64,000 nt of DNA from an uncultured Caulobacter sp. (GCF_947036865.1 NZ_CAMQSF010000015.1:1-64000); one strand, 5' to 3'; counted from the first letter of the stretch, positions 20,071 to 30,645 are shown. Translations and numbers: made by a program. Notes: generated from the letters alone by a model not told the origin.

Positions 20071-20427
20071 TCAGCCGCATTTGACCTCCTGGACGACGCC
20101 GGTGTCGGCGTTGAACAGGATGTTCAGGCGATCGGCGCGATAGTCCATGGTCACCGGGCAGGTCGTGCAGGCCACCCGCCAGCGCGACGGGTCGACCGGC
20201 GCCGGAAGGCTGGTGCGCGGCTTGCCGACGAAAGCCCGGGCCTCCTTGAGGCCGCACTGGTCCTTGGGCTCCTCGTTGACGCCGCGCGGCGGCGCGGGCG
20301 GCAGCGCGATGGCGGGCGGCGCGGTCGGGGTGGTCGGCGGCGGAGGCGGCGCGGGCTCGGGCGCGGGCGAACTCGAGCAGCCGGCCAAGAGCACCGCTAA
20401 AACAAGACCTTGCGCCGCGCGCCTCAT
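20071..20427 (-). CDS. Lipoprotein, peptidase inhibitor I78-like
   Basis: Lipobox LLAGCSS, proline-rich linker, then CGLKEARAFVGKP...LNILFNADTGVVQEVKCG. Confidence 0.75.
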   Translation of the reverse strand: MRRAAQGLVLAVLLAGCSSSPAPEPAPPPPPTTPTAPPAIALPPAPPRGVNEEPKDQCGLKEARAFVGKPRTSLPAPVDPSRWRVACTTCPVTMDYRADRLNILFNADTGVVQEVKCG

Positions 20428-20888
20428 GCCTGCTTCTCCCAACCGCGTTCGGCGCCCTGGCGCCAGTAGGACACCGGATGACCCGCCTTCTTGAACAGGG
20501 ACCACCGACCGCGCGCCTGGGCGAGCGCCTGATCGTCCTTGCCGTCGAACAGCAGGATGCAGCGCGAAACCCCTGAAAGATCGCCAGGTTCTGCCCCGTC
20601 GATGAGGAAGAGCGCGTCGCCGGCGTTGGGGTTCCCGGCCTCGGCGGTCAGCAGCACCGGCTGCCGTTCGGCCATCGGCTCGCTCGAGAGGCCGTGCGGC
20701 AGGAAGCTGTCCTCGCGCCAGGTCCACAGGTGCTGGTCCAGAGCCTCCAGCCGCCGCGGGTCGCCGCCGCGCACCAGCGCCTTCCAGCCCCGCCCCAAGG
20801 TCTTCTCCAGAAGCTCGGGCAGCACCTGTTCCAGCGACGAGCGCTCCAGGTGATAGAACCAGACCTCGCAGGGCGCGGCGGCGGTCAT
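20424..20888 (-). CDS. holC: DNA polymerase III chi subunit
   Basis: EVWFYHLERSSLEQVLPELLEKTLGRGWKALV, LWTWREDSFLPHGL; adjacent to pepA as usual. Confidence 0.9.
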   Translation of the reverse strand: MTAAAPCEVWFYHLERSSLEQVLPELLEKTLGRGWKALVRGGDPRRLEALDQHLWTWREDSFLPHGLSSEPMAERQPVLLTAEAGNPNAGDALFLIDGAEPGDLSGVSRCILLFDGKDDQALAQARGRWSLFKKAGHPVSYWRQGAERGWEKQA

Positions 20889-20890
20889 GC

Positions 20891-22372
20891 TCAGCCTTCG
20901 TAGGCGTCGGCCACGAGGCGGTTGAGCAGGCGCACGCCGAAGCCGACCGCGCCGTCCGGGACGGTCGGATCCGCGGACGGCTTCTTCCAGGCGACCGAGG
21001 CGATGTCGAGGTGCGCCCACGGCACGCCGTTGACGAACTTCTGCAGGAACAGGGCCGCCGTGATCGAACCGGCCGGACGGCCGCCGATGTTCTTCATGTC
21101 GGCGATGGGGCTTTCGATCTGCTTCTCGTAGGCGGCCGGCAGCGGCAGTCGCCACAGAGTCTCGCGCTCGGCCTTGCCCGCAGCGAGAAGTTTTTCCGAC
21201 AAGCCATCGTTATTGCTGAACAAACCGGCGTAGTCATGACCCAGCGAGATGATGATCGCGCCGGTCAGGGTGGCCAGGTCGATCATGAACTTGGGCTTGA
21301 AGCGGTCCTGGCAGTACCAGAGCGCGTCGGCCAGCACGAGGCGGCCCTCGGCGTCGGTGTTGATGACCTCGATCGTCTGGCCCGACATCGAGGTGACCAC
21401 GTCGCCGGGGCGCTGGGCGTTACCGTCCGGCATGTTCTCCACCAGGCCCAGAATCCCGATGGCGTTGACCTTGGCCTTGCGGCCGGCCAGGGCGTGCATG
21501 ACGCCGGTCACGGCGGCGGCGCCGCCCATGTCCCACTTCATGTCCTCCATGCCGTCGGCGGGCTTGATCGAGATGCCGCCGGTGTCGAAGCATACGCCCT
21601 TGCCGACGAAGGCGACGGGCTGGGCCGAAGGGTCGGGCGCGCCCAGCCACTTCATGATGACGAGCTGGCTCTCGCGAACGCTGCCCTGCCCCACGCCCAG
21701 CAGGCTGCCCATGCCGAGCTCGGCCATCTCCGCCTCGCCCAGGATCTCCACCTCGAGGCCAAGGCTTTCGAGGCTCTTGGCGCGGGCGGCGAATTCCTCC
21801 GGGTGCAGGATATTGGCGGGCTCGGAGACGAGGTCGCGGCTGAAGACGATGGCGTCGGCCAGGGCCGCCAAGGGCTCATAGGCCTTCTGGGCCTTGACCG
21901 GATCGGCGGCGGCGATCTTGACCAGGGTGACCGACGGCTTCTTCTCGGCCTTTTCGGTGGTGCGATACTTGTCGAAGCGATAGGCGGCCAGGCGGGCGCC
22001 GAAGGCGGCGCGGGCGGCGCTCTCGGCGTCGGCGCCGAGCTTGAGCACCAGTTCCGACACCCCCGTGGTCTTCACGGCCTGGTAGGCGGCGGCGGCGGCG
22101 GTCTCGACGGCCTCTGGCTCCACCGCGCCCGAGCCGTCGACGCCGACCAGCACGACGCGCGCGGCTTCCAGGCCGTGCGGCGCGACGAGGTCCAGCGTCT
22201 GGCCCTTGGCGCCGGTGAAACGCCCCCCGGCGATGGCGCGGGCCAGGGCCCCGCCGGTGGCCTCGTTGGCCGCCCGCGCCTCGGGCGAGAGGGCCGCGCC
22301 CTCGTGAGCCAGGACCGCCAGCGCGGCGTTGGCGCCGGCCTGGGTGTCGACGGGGACGAACTCGATACGCAT
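20891..22372 (-). CDS. pepA: Leucyl aminopeptidase (M17)
   Basis: VGKGVCFDTGGISIKPADGMEDMKWDMGGAAAV, NTDAEGRLVLADAL; ATG at 22372, not the ORF-track start. Confidence 0.96.
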   Translation of the reverse strand: MRIEFVPVDTQAGANAALAVLAHEGAALSPEARAANEATGGALARAIAGGRFTGAKGQTLDLVAPHGLEAARVVLVGVDGSGAVEPEAVETAAAAAYQAVKTTGVSELVLKLGADAESAARAAFGARLAAYRFDKYRTTEKAEKKPSVTLVKIAAADPVKAQKAYEPLAALADAIVFSRDLVSEPANILHPEEFAARAKSLESLGLEVEILGEAEMAELGMGSLLGVGQGSVRESQLVIMKWLGAPDPSAQPVAFVGKGVCFDTGGISIKPADGMEDMKWDMGGAAAVTGVMHALAGRKAKVNAIGILGLVENMPDGNAQRPGDVVTSMSGQTIEVINTDAEGRLVLADALWYCQDRFKPKFMIDLATLTGAIIISLGHDYAGLFSNNDGLSEKLLAAGKAERETLWRLPLPAAYEKQIESPIADMKNIGGRPAGSITAALFLQKFVNGVPWAHLDIASVAWKKPSADPTVPDGAVGFGVRLLNRLVADAYEG

Positions 22373-22597
22373 GCCGCGCTCCTGATTTTTTCGACCGTTC
22401 GCGGACGCGTCGCGACGGCGCGACCGCTTGCTTCGACTAGGCGGCATAGTCCAATGCCGCGCCATAGAAAAGGCTCCGTTCGGCCCCAGTCGGGACGGCC
22501 AAGTCAGGTCCCCGGTTGTGCCGATGCGAACGGCCCGTGTAGAACGGCGCATCTTCGGGGTTCGTCCCACGAGTCCATCCGCCCCGAACGTTTCTTC

Positions 22598-23737
22598 ATG
22601 CGCCTCATCGAACGCTATCTCTTCCGCCAGTTGCTGGGTCCGACGCTTCTGGCGACGGTGGCCCTGGTGGCGCTTGCCCTGCTGGCGCGTAGCCTGTCGG
22701 AGTTCGACGTGCTGGTGGAGCAGCGCCAGAGCGCGCTGGTGTTCCTGAAGATCATCCTGCTGGCCCTGCCGCAGCTGCTGGGCATCATGATGCCGCTGGC
22801 GCTGTTCGTGGCCGCGCTGGTGGCGCTGAACCGTCTGCACACCGAGCAAGAGATCGTCGTCTGCTTCGCCGGCGGCATGAGTCGCTGGAAGGTCATCTCG
22901 CCGGCCATGCGCCTGGCGGTGATGGCGGCGCTGATCTCGCTGATCTCGGGGCTGTGGCTGCAGCCGTGGAGCGCCCGTCAGCTGCGCGAGACGGCCTTCA
23001 CCATCAAGACCGACGTCGCCTCGACCCTGGTGCAGCCGGGGCAGTTCACCGAGCCGGGCCCGGGCCTGACCGTCTACGCCCAGTCGATCGACCGCGACAA
23101 CAAGATCCAGAACCTGTTCATCCACCAGGAACTGCCCAACGGCGCCGCCTCGACCTACTCGTCGCGCGAGGCCGAGATCGCCACCCGCAGGGGCGAGCCG
23201 GTGCTGATCATGCGGCACGGCTCCAACCAGCAGTTCTCGCGCGAGGGCGTGCTGCAGTACACCTCGTTCGACGAATACACCTTCGATCTGTCCAGCCTGT
23301 TCCATTCCGACGAACTGCTGCACTACAAGATCGCCGACCGTTATCCGCACGAGCTGTTCTTTCCCGACCTGACCCAGGACTGGGAGCAGCGGAACAAGAA
23401 CAAGCTGCTGGCCGAGGGGCATTCGCGGTTCTCCAGCCCCCTCTACAACATCGCCTTGATGGCCATGGCCCTGGCGGCCGTGATCGGCGGTCCGTTCAGC
23501 CGCATGGGCTACGTCAAGCGCATCGCCGCCGTGGGCGCGGCCGCGGCCATCGTCCGCATCGTCGGCTTCGGCGTTCAGGCCGCGTGCGAGGACACGCCGT
23601 GGCTGAACATCATCCAGTACGCGACGCCCCTGGCGGCCGCCTGGTGGGGCATGGCCCAGATCTTCCGTCAGAAGGTCTCGGCCCGCCGCGGGGCCAAGCT
23701 GGCCAAGGCCCGCCCGGCCTGGACGGGAGCGGCCTGA
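22598..23737 (+). CDS. lptF: LPS export permease LptF
   Basis: MRLIERYLFRQLLGPTLLAT, YjgP/YjgQ family; overlaps lptG start by ATGA. Confidence 0.93.
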   Translation: MRLIERYLFRQLLGPTLLATVALVALALLARSLSEFDVLVEQRQSALVFLKIILLALPQLLGIMMPLALFVAALVALNRLHTEQEIVVCFAGGMSRWKVISPAMRLAVMAALISLISGLWLQPWSARQLRETAFTIKTDVASTLVQPGQFTEPGPGLTVYAQSIDRDNKIQNLFIHQELPNGAASTYSSREAEIATRRGEPVLIMRHGSNQQFSREGVLQYTSFDEYTFDLSSLFHSDELLHYKIADRYPHELFFPDLTQDWEQRNKNKLLAEGHSRFSSPLYNIALMAMALAAVIGGPFSRMGYVKRIAAVGAAAAIVRIVGFGVQAACEDTPWLNIIQYATPLAAAWWGMAQIFRQKVSARRGAKLAKARPAWTGAA

Positions 23738-24840
23738 TGCTGACCATGGGCATGCTGGAGCGCTACGTCCTGCGACGCACGATGAGCGCCCTGATCGGCG
23801 CGCTGTCGGTGCTGGCGGCGATGGTGATGCTGATCGCCTTCGTCGACATCGCGCGCAATGTCGGCACGCGGGCCGACGCCTCCTTCCTGCAACTGCTCTA
23901 TCTGACCCTGCTGCAGGCCCCGGCCACCATCCTGGTGCTGGCGCCGTTCGTCTTCCTGTTCGGCACCATGTGGGCCTTCGTCGAGCTGAACCGCCGCAGC
24001 GAGCTGATCGCCATGCGCGCGGCCGGGGTCTCGGCCTGGCGCTTCATCACGCCGGCGGCGGTGGCCGCCTTCTTCATCGGCCTCTTGACCATCACCCTCC
24101 TCAACCCGCTGACGACGGCCATGACCGCCAAGTTCGAGAGCGAGCGGGACGCGCTGATGAACGGCTATCTGAAGGAGGCTCCCAAGGGCATCTGGCTGCG
24201 TCAGGGCGACGACAAGACCCAGATCGTCATCCGCGCCCGCGCCCGCGACGTGATCGACGGCTCGGTGCGGCTGAAAGGCGTGTCGCTGTTCGTCTACAGC
24301 CTGAACGCCAAGGGCGTTATGGACTTCACCCGCCGGATCGAGGCCAACGAGGCGCGGCTGGAGCCTGGCTTCTGGCGCCTCTCCGGCGTGCGCGAGGCCA
24401 CGCCCGGCGCCGGCGCGATCCGCTCCGACAGCCTGTCGATCCCGTCGAACCTCGACGACCGCACGGCCTCGGAACGCTTCAACACGCCCCAGGCCGTGGC
24501 GCTGTGGCGGCTGCCGGCCACGATCAAGCGCACCGAGGACGCCGGCTTCTCGGCCGCGCCGTTCAAGCTGCGCCTGCAGCAGGACCTGGCGACGCCGCTG
24601 CTGTTCGCGGCGATGTCCGTGCTGGCGGCGGCCTTCTCCCTCCGCCTGATGCGGCTTGGGGGCCTGGCGGCGCTCGCCGGTTCGGGCGTGGCGCTGGGCT
24701 TCGGGTTCTTTTTCTTCAACGAGCTTTGCAGCACGTTGGGCAAGGCGGACGTTCTGGCCCCGTTCATCGCCGCCTGGATCCCACCGACGATCGCGCTTTT
24801 GGCCGGCGTCACTTTGCTTTGCTATACGGAAGATGGGTGA
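23737..24840 (+). CDS. lptG: LPS export permease LptG
   Basis: MLERYVLRRTMSALIGALSVLAAMVMLIAFVDIARNVG; YjgP/YjgQ family. Confidence 0.93.
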   Translation: MLTMGMLERYVLRRTMSALIGALSVLAAMVMLIAFVDIARNVGTRADASFLQLLYLTLLQAPATILVLAPFVFLFGTMWAFVELNRRSELIAMRAAGVSAWRFITPAAVAAFFIGLLTITLLNPLTTAMTAKFESERDALMNGYLKEAPKGIWLRQGDDKTQIVIRARARDVIDGSVRLKGVSLFVYSLNAKGVMDFTRRIEANEARLEPGFWRLSGVREATPGAGAIRSDSLSIPSNLDDRTASERFNTPQAVALWRLPATIKRTEDAGFSAAPFKLRLQQDLATPLLFAAMSVLAAAFSLRLMRLGGLAALAGSGVALGFGFFFFNELCSTLGKADVLAPFIAAWIPPTIALLAGVTLLCYTEDG

Positions 24841-24862
24841 GTCATTGCTGCCAAGGTCGTTC

Positions 24863-27262
24863 ATGCCTGAAACGCGTTCCAGCACCGCTTGTCGCGCGCT
24901 GCTCCTGAGCGGCGCGACGTGGCTGGCGCTCGCCGGCGCGGGCGCGGCCCACGCGCAGAGCCTCGCCGCCGTGCCGCCCGCGCCGGTCGTTCCCGCCGCG
25001 CCGTCCGACGGCCTGGGCGACGACGGGTATTATCTGGAGTCGGACCTGCTGATCCGGGACGACGTCAACAAGATCATGACCGCCCGCGGCTCGGTCGAGG
25101 CGCGCTATCAGGGCCGCACCTTGCGCGCCGACGAGGTGGTCTACAACAGCGCCACCGGCGCGGTGACGGCCAACGGCCACGTGCAGCTGATCGATCCCGA
25201 CGGCACGGCCGAGTTCGCCGACCACCTGGAGCTGGACAAGGACATGAAGGCGGGTTTCGCCCGCAACTTCTCGGCCCGTCTGGACAAGAACATCAAGGTG
25301 GCGGCGGTCACCGCGGTGAAGCGCAACGCCAATATCCAGGAACTGAACCAGGCGATCTACACGCCCTGCGAGGTGTGCGCGACCAAGCCGACCCCGACCT
25401 GGTCCGTCTCCGCCGACAAGATCGTCGAGGATAAGAAGCGCCAGCTGATCTACTACAAGCACGCGGTGATCCACATGTGGGGCGCGCCGGTGCTGTACCT
25501 GCCGATCTTCTGGCACCCCGACCCCAAGGCCGAGCGCAGCTCCGGCTTCCTGGCGCCCAAGCTGGATTTCTCCAAGGGTCGCGGGATCTCGTACAGCCAA
25601 CCCTATCTCTATGTGATCTCGCCCTCGTCCGACGTGGTGGTGACCCCGCAGATCAACACCAAGGTGAACCCCTTTCTGAACGCCAACTATCGCAAGCGCT
25701 TCTATTCGGGCGTGCTCGAGGCGCGCGGCGGCTTCACCTATGACAAGGACTTCGACATCCGGGGCGATCGCTTCGGACAGGGCACGTTCCGCAGCTACCT
25801 GCTGGCCGACGGGCGGTTCGATATCGATCGGAAGTGGAAGTGGGGCTTCTCGGCCGAGCGTGTCTCGGACGCCTTGTTGTTCGACAAGTACAAGGTCAAC
25901 GACGTCTATCAGCAGCGCGGCCTGTTCACGAGCGACGACCACCGCCTGATGTCGCAGATCTACGCCACCCGGCAGGACGCGCGGTCGTGGCTGTCGGTGT
26001 CCGCCGTCTCCGTGCAGGGCCTGCGCGTGGTCGGCATCGATCCGACGACCAAGTCGGCCAACGCCTTCGAGAACAGCGGCGCCTTTCCGTTGATCGGCCC
26101 GCTGGTGGAAGGCCGTTGGGAGCCGGCCTCGCCGGTGCTCGGCGGTCGCGTGCGCCTGCAAGGCTCGGGCGTCGTCCTGACCCGTTCGGAGTCCCAGTTC
26201 GGCGAAGCGCCCTACTTCCTGGGCGCCTACAAGGGACGCGGCGGCGTCGACTCCAGCCGCGCCAGCCTTCAGGCCGATTGGCGCTCCAGCACGATCGTCG
26301 GCCCCGGCCTGAAGGTCTCGCCCTTCGCCCAGGCGCGCGGCGACGCCTATTCGATCAACACGTATCTGACGCCCGCGGCGGCCGCCCTCGGCGATGACGC
26401 CAAGCAGACCTACACCCGCGCCCTGGGCGTCGGCGGCGTCGATTTCAGCCTGCCCTTCTACAAGCCGCTCAAGAACGGCGGCAGCGTCGTGCTGGAGCCG
26501 CTGGCTCAGATCGCCAGCGGGTCGGACAGCTCGCGCGTGCCGGTGATCGTCGCCCGCGACGGGACCAAGACCTACCTCTACAACGAAGACAGCGCGACGC
26601 TGGAGTTCGACGAGACCAACCTGTTCAAGGCCAACAAGTCGCCGGGCTTCGACCTCTACGAGGGCGGAACACGGGTGAACGTCGGCGGGCGGGCGACCAT
26701 GGCCACGGCCGACGGCCGCGGGGGCAGCATTCTGGTGGGCCGCAGCTTCCGCTCGCAATTCGACCCGCTGCTGCCGGCGCGCACGGGCCTGCAGAGCCGG
26801 TCCTCGGACTGGATCGTCTCGGCCACCGTGACCCCGATCGTCGGGATCACGGCCTTCGCCCGCACGCGCCTCGACTCGAAAAGCCAGGAAATCCATCGGA
26901 TCGAGACCGGCGTCGACGCGTACACCAAGCGCATCTCCGGCTCGCTGCGGTACCTGAAGGACGAGGTGGACGCCAACGGCAACCGCCAGGAGAACCTGGA
27001 AGCCCGCGGCCAACTGAACATCACCAAGAAGTGGGCCCTGACCGCCTTTGGCCAGCGCGACATGGTGCAGAACGTCTGGCGCCGCCGCGACCTGGGCGTG
27101 GCCTATATCGACGACTGCATTCGCATCGACGTGGTCTATCAGCAGGAAGACCGCTACGCCTCCACGGCGACGGGCCTGCGCCTGCAGCCGGATCGCACGA
27201 TCGCGGTGGGCCTAACGCTCGCCACATTGGGCGATAGAAGATACGGGATTGGTAAGTACTAG
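24863..27262 (+). CDS. lptD: LPS-assembly protein LptD
   Basis: Signal peptide, OstA-like N-domain, YTPCEVCATKPTPTWSVSADKI, LYLPIFWHPDPKAERSSGFLAPK. Confidence 0.95.
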   Translation: MPETRSSTACRALLLSGATWLALAGAGAAHAQSLAAVPPAPVVPAAPSDGLGDDGYYLESDLLIRDDVNKIMTARGSVEARYQGRTLRADEVVYNSATGAVTANGHVQLIDPDGTAEFADHLELDKDMKAGFARNFSARLDKNIKVAAVTAVKRNANIQELNQAIYTPCEVCATKPTPTWSVSADKIVEDKKRQLIYYKHAVIHMWGAPVLYLPIFWHPDPKAERSSGFLAPKLDFSKGRGISYSQPYLYVISPSSDVVVTPQINTKVNPFLNANYRKRFYSGVLEARGGFTYDKDFDIRGDRFGQGTFRSYLLADGRFDIDRKWKWGFSAERVSDALLFDKYKVNDVYQQRGLFTSDDHRLMSQIYATRQDARSWLSVSAVSVQGLRVVGIDPTTKSANAFENSGAFPLIGPLVEGRWEPASPVLGGRVRLQGSGVVLTRSESQFGEAPYFLGAYKGRGGVDSSRASLQADWRSSTIVGPGLKVSPFAQARGDAYSINTYLTPAAAALGDDAKQTYTRALGVGGVDFSLPFYKPLKNGGSVVLEPLAQIASGSDSSRVPVIVARDGTKTYLYNEDSATLEFDETNLFKANKSPGFDLYEGGTRVNVGGRATMATADGRGGSILVGRSFRSQFDPLLPARTGLQSRSSDWIVSATVTPIVGITAFARTRLDSKSQEIHRIETGVDAYTKRISGSLRYLKDEVDANGNRQENLEARGQLNITKKWALTAFGQRDMVQNVWRRRDLGVAYIDDCIRIDVVYQQEDRYASTATGLRLQPDRTIAVGLTLATLGDRRYGIGKY

Positions 27263-27420
27263 CCGCGCTTGGGGGCGTGCGGCCCTGGCCGCATGCCCCT
27301 CGGCGCGTTCATGGACGCCGCGGTCGAGGCCAATCGAGTTTTGGCGACCGTCGCTTCCGAAAACGTGATAATCGACCGCGCGCCTCGTTCGAGGCCAGGT
27401 CTAGAGGAACGACACTATCC

Positions 27421-28800
27421 ATGCGGTCTGCGCGTAGCGTGACGACTTTCGCGGCCGGCGCCGCGTCCATTCTCGCCCTGACCGTGGCGAGCCTTGGCCT
27501 CCCCGCGCAAGCCTTCCAGGCCCGGACGGCCGCGCCGGCTCAAGCGGCTCCGGCTCAGGCGGCTCCCGCCCCCGCGCCGGCCGCGCCCGCGGCGCCGGCC
27601 AATCCGCTGTCGGAGAGCGTGGCCGCGGTCGTCAATGACGACATCATCTCCAGCTACGACCTGATGCAGCGCATGCGCCTGCTGATGGCCACCTCGGGCA
27701 TGCAGCCCACTCAGGAGAACCTGCCGCAGATCGAGCAGGAGGCCCTGCGCTCGCTGATCGACGAGCGTCTGCAGATGCAGGAGCTGAAGCGCGTCGAGAA
27801 GCAGCAGAAGATCACGATCATCTCGACCGACAAGGAAGTCGACGAGCAGATCGCCGACATCGCCCAGGCCAACAAGCTGCCGCCCGAGCAGCTGAAGCAG
27901 CAGTTGGTCTCGCAGGGGATCGGCCTGGAGACCTGGCGCGCCCAGCTGCGGGCCGACTCCAGCTGGCAGTCGTGGATCCAGGGCCGCTACGGCTCGCGTC
28001 TGCGGATCGGCGAGGACCAGATCAAGGCCTATCAGCGGCGCCTGGCCGACTCGGCCGCTAAGCCCCAGTACCAGATCAGCGAGGTGTTCCTGGACGCCTC
28101 GCGCGTCGGCGGCATGGAGACCGCGCTGAACGGCGCCAACCAACTGATCGGCCAAATGCAGCAGGGCGCGCCGTTCGCGGCCGTCGCGCGGCAGTTCTCG
28201 GGCTCGGCCACCGCGGCCAATGGCGGCGACGTGGGCTGGGTCAACCAGGGCGAAATGCCGCCCGAGGTCGACGCCGCGCTGGAGCAGTTGCGGCCAGGCC
28301 AGCTGTCGCGCCCGATCCAGGTCAAGGACGGCGTCTACATCATTTATCTGCGCGACAAGCGCGCCGGCTCGAAGACCGCCATCGTCGACCTGAAGCAGGT
28401 CGCCGCCCCCCTGGCCGCCGACGCCAGCGAGGCGCAGGTCGCCGCGGCCACCAAGCTGCTGACCGACCTGAAGCCCAAGATCACCAGCTGCCAGTCGCTG
28501 GAAGCCACCGCCGGCAAGGTCGAGGGTCTGGTCGCCGGCGACCTGGGCGAGGCCGAGATCACCGATCTGGCCCCCGCCTTCCAGGACGCGGCCAACAAGC
28601 TGGAAGTCGGTCAGGTCTCCGACCCGATCCGCACCGACGCGGGCATGCACCTGATCGCCGTCTGCGGCAAGCGCCAGGGCGGCGCCAACGCCCCGACGCA
28701 CGACCAGATCGAGAACCGCCTGCGCGGCCAGCAGCTGGCGCTGATCTCCAAGCGGTATCTGCGCGACCTGCGCAACCAGGCCACCATCGAGACCCGGTGA
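27421..28800 (+). CDS. surA: SurA-like periplasmic peptidyl-prolyl isomerase
   Basis: Signal peptide, Ala/Pro-rich linker, SVAAVVNDDIISSYDLMQRM, parvulin region GGDVGWVNQGEMPPEVDAAL; between lptD and pdxA. Confidence 0.88.
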   Translation: MRSARSVTTFAAGAASILALTVASLGLPAQAFQARTAAPAQAAPAQAAPAPAPAAPAAPANPLSESVAAVVNDDIISSYDLMQRMRLLMATSGMQPTQENLPQIEQEALRSLIDERLQMQELKRVEKQQKITIISTDKEVDEQIADIAQANKLPPEQLKQQLVSQGIGLETWRAQLRADSSWQSWIQGRYGSRLRIGEDQIKAYQRRLADSAAKPQYQISEVFLDASRVGGMETALNGANQLIGQMQQGAPFAAVARQFSGSATAANGGDVGWVNQGEMPPEVDAALEQLRPGQLSRPIQVKDGVYIIYLRDKRAGSKTAIVDLKQVAAPLAADASEAQVAAATKLLTDLKPKITSCQSLEATAGKVEGLVAGDLGEAEITDLAPAFQDAANKLEVGQVSDPIRTDAGMHLIAVCGKRQGGANAPTHDQIENRLRGQQLALISKRYLRDLRNQATIETR

Positions 28801-29795
28801 TCCGCCCGCTCGCCCTCAGCGCCGGCGATCCGGCCGGCGTCGGCGCGGAGATCATAGCCAAGGCCTGGGCGGCGCTGCGGCATGACGGGCCGCCGTTCGT
28901 GGCGATCGGCGACGCCCAGTCGCTGGCCTCGGCCGGCGGCGGCGTGAAGACCCGCGTGGTGACGCGCCCGCAGGACGCGCTATCGGCCTTCGCCGAGGCG
29001 CTGCCGGTCCTGGACATTCCCCTGCTCGCCCCGGTCGTGGCCGGACGACCCTCGCCCGCCTACGCGCCACAGGTGATCCGCTGGATCGAGACCGGTGTGG
29101 GCCTGGCCCTGTCCGGCGCGGTCAGCGGCCTGGTCACCGCGCCGATCGCAAAGGCGCCGCTTTACGAGGCCGGGTTCAAGTTTCCGGGCCACACCGAATT
29201 CCTGGCCGAACTCACCGCCGCCGAAACCTACGAAGGGGCGCGGGGGCCGGTGATGATGCTGACGGCCGGCGATCTGCGCGCCACGCTGGTGACCATTCAC
29301 ACGGCGCTCGCCAAGGTCCCCGGGGCGCTGTCGATCGAGGCGATCGTCAACAGCGGCCTCGTGACCGCCCAGGCGCTGCGCAAGGATTTCGGGATCGCCC
29401 GCCCGCGCCTGGCCGTCGCGGCGCTGAACCCGCACGCGGGCGAAGGCGGCGCGCTGGGCCGCGAGGAGATCGAGATCATCGAGCCGGCCGTCCGCGCGCT
29501 GCGCGACCTGGGCGTCGAGGCCTCGGGTCCAAGCCCCGCCGACACCCTGTTCCACCCCGAGGCGCGGACGCGCTATGACGGGGTGCTCTGCATGTATCAC
29601 GACCAGGCCCTGATCCCGGTCAAGATGCTCGACTTCTGGGGCGGGGTGAACGTCACGCTGGGCCTGCCGATCGTGCGGACCTCCCCCGACCACGGCGCCG
29701 GCTTCGACATCGCTGGACGCGGGCTCGCGCGGCCCGATAGCCTGATCGCCGCGATCCGTCTCGCGGCCGAGATCGCCGCCCGCCGAGCCGCCTGA
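28797..29795 (+). CDS. pdxA: 4-hydroxythreonine-4-phosphate dehydrogenase
   Basis: LALSAGDPAGVGAEI, GHTEFLAELT, LNPHAGEGGALGREE, TSPDHGAGFDIAG. Confidence 0.96.
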   Translation: MIRPLALSAGDPAGVGAEIIAKAWAALRHDGPPFVAIGDAQSLASAGGGVKTRVVTRPQDALSAFAEALPVLDIPLLAPVVAGRPSPAYAPQVIRWIETGVGLALSGAVSGLVTAPIAKAPLYEAGFKFPGHTEFLAELTAAETYEGARGPVMMLTAGDLRATLVTIHTALAKVPGALSIEAIVNSGLVTAQALRKDFGIARPRLAVAALNPHAGEGGALGREEIEIIEPAVRALRDLGVEASGPSPADTLFHPEARTRYDGVLCMYHDQALIPVKMLDFWGGVNVTLGLPIVRTSPDHGAGFDIAGRGLARPDSLIAAIRLAAEIAARRAA

Positions 29796-29820
29796 GAAAG
29801 TAGACCCTGAGAAAGTAGAC
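29791..29820. repeat. Exact tandem duplication of 15 bp (CCTGAGAAAGTAGAC x2) spanning the pdxA stop
   Basis: 29791-29805 identical to 29806-29820. Confidence 0.97.
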
Positions 29821-29821
29821 G

Positions 29822-30640
29822 ATGAGCCTGGCCGACCTGCCGCCCCTGCGCGAGGCCCTGGAGCGCCACGACCTGATGGCGCGCAAGAGCTTCGGTCAGC
29901 ACTTCCTGCTGGACCTGAACGTGACGCGGAAGATCGCGCGCCTGGCCCAGGTCGGCGAAGGCGACACGGTGGTCGAGGTCGGTCCGGGTCCCGGCGGCCT
30001 GACCCGAGCCCTGCTGGAGACCGGCGCCCGCGTCGTGGCGATCGAGAAGGACAGCCGCTTCCTGCCCCTGCTCGCCGAGGTCGCCGAGGTGGCGGACGGT
30101 CGCCTGACGCTGGTCGAAGGCGACGCCCTGAAGGTCGACGGCCCGAAGGCGGCCGGCGGTCCGGCCCACGTGGTCTCCAACCTGCCCTACAATGTCGGCA
30201 CCCAGCTGCTGATCAACTGGCTGACCGGCCCGTTCAGGCCGCTGTCGATGACCCTGATGTTCCAGAAGGAGGTCGCCGACCGGATCGTGGCCCAGGCCGA
30301 CGACGAGGCCTATGGCCGGCTGGCGGTGATCGCCCAGACCCTCTGCGAGGCGCGGACGGTCATGGACCTGCCGGCCAAGGCCTTTACCCCGCCGCCCAAG
30401 GTCGCCTCGGCCGTGGTTCGGCTGGTCCCCAAGGCCGATCCGCCGCCCGCCGAGGTGATCGCCGCCCTGGAACGCGTCACCGCCGCAGCCTTCGGTCAAA
30501 GGCGCAAGATGCTGAGGTCCAGCCTCAAGGCCCTGGGCGGCGCGAGCCTGTGCGAGCGGGCGGGCGTGAACCCGGACGCGCGGGCCGAGGTGATCGACCT
30601 GGCGGGCTTCCTGGCCCTGGCCAGGGCGTCCATGGCCTGA
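29822..30640 (+). CDS. rsmA: 16S rRNA dimethyladenosine transferase
   Basis: KSFGQHFLLDLNVTRKIA, VVEVGPGPGGLTRALLE, VSNLPYNVGTQLL. Confidence 0.96.
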   Translation: MSLADLPPLREALERHDLMARKSFGQHFLLDLNVTRKIARLAQVGEGDTVVEVGPGPGGLTRALLETGARVVAIEKDSRFLPLLAEVAEVADGRLTLVEGDALKVDGPKAAGGPAHVVSNLPYNVGTQLLINWLTGPFRPLSMTLMFQKEVADRIVAQADDEAYGRLAVIAQTLCEARTVMDLPAKAFTPPPKVASAVVRLVPKADPPPAEVIAALERVTAAAFGQRRKMLRSSLKALGGASLCERAGVNPDARAEVIDLAGFLALARASMA

Positions 30641-30645
30641 GGCCC

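Noticed and set aside
21011-22597. Upstream part of the 908-aa plus ORF ending in LptF
   Set aside because: Antisense to pepA; LptF proper begins at ATG 22598.
24842-27013. 723-aa minus-strand ORF
   Set aside because: Antisense to lptD with biased composition and no family motif.
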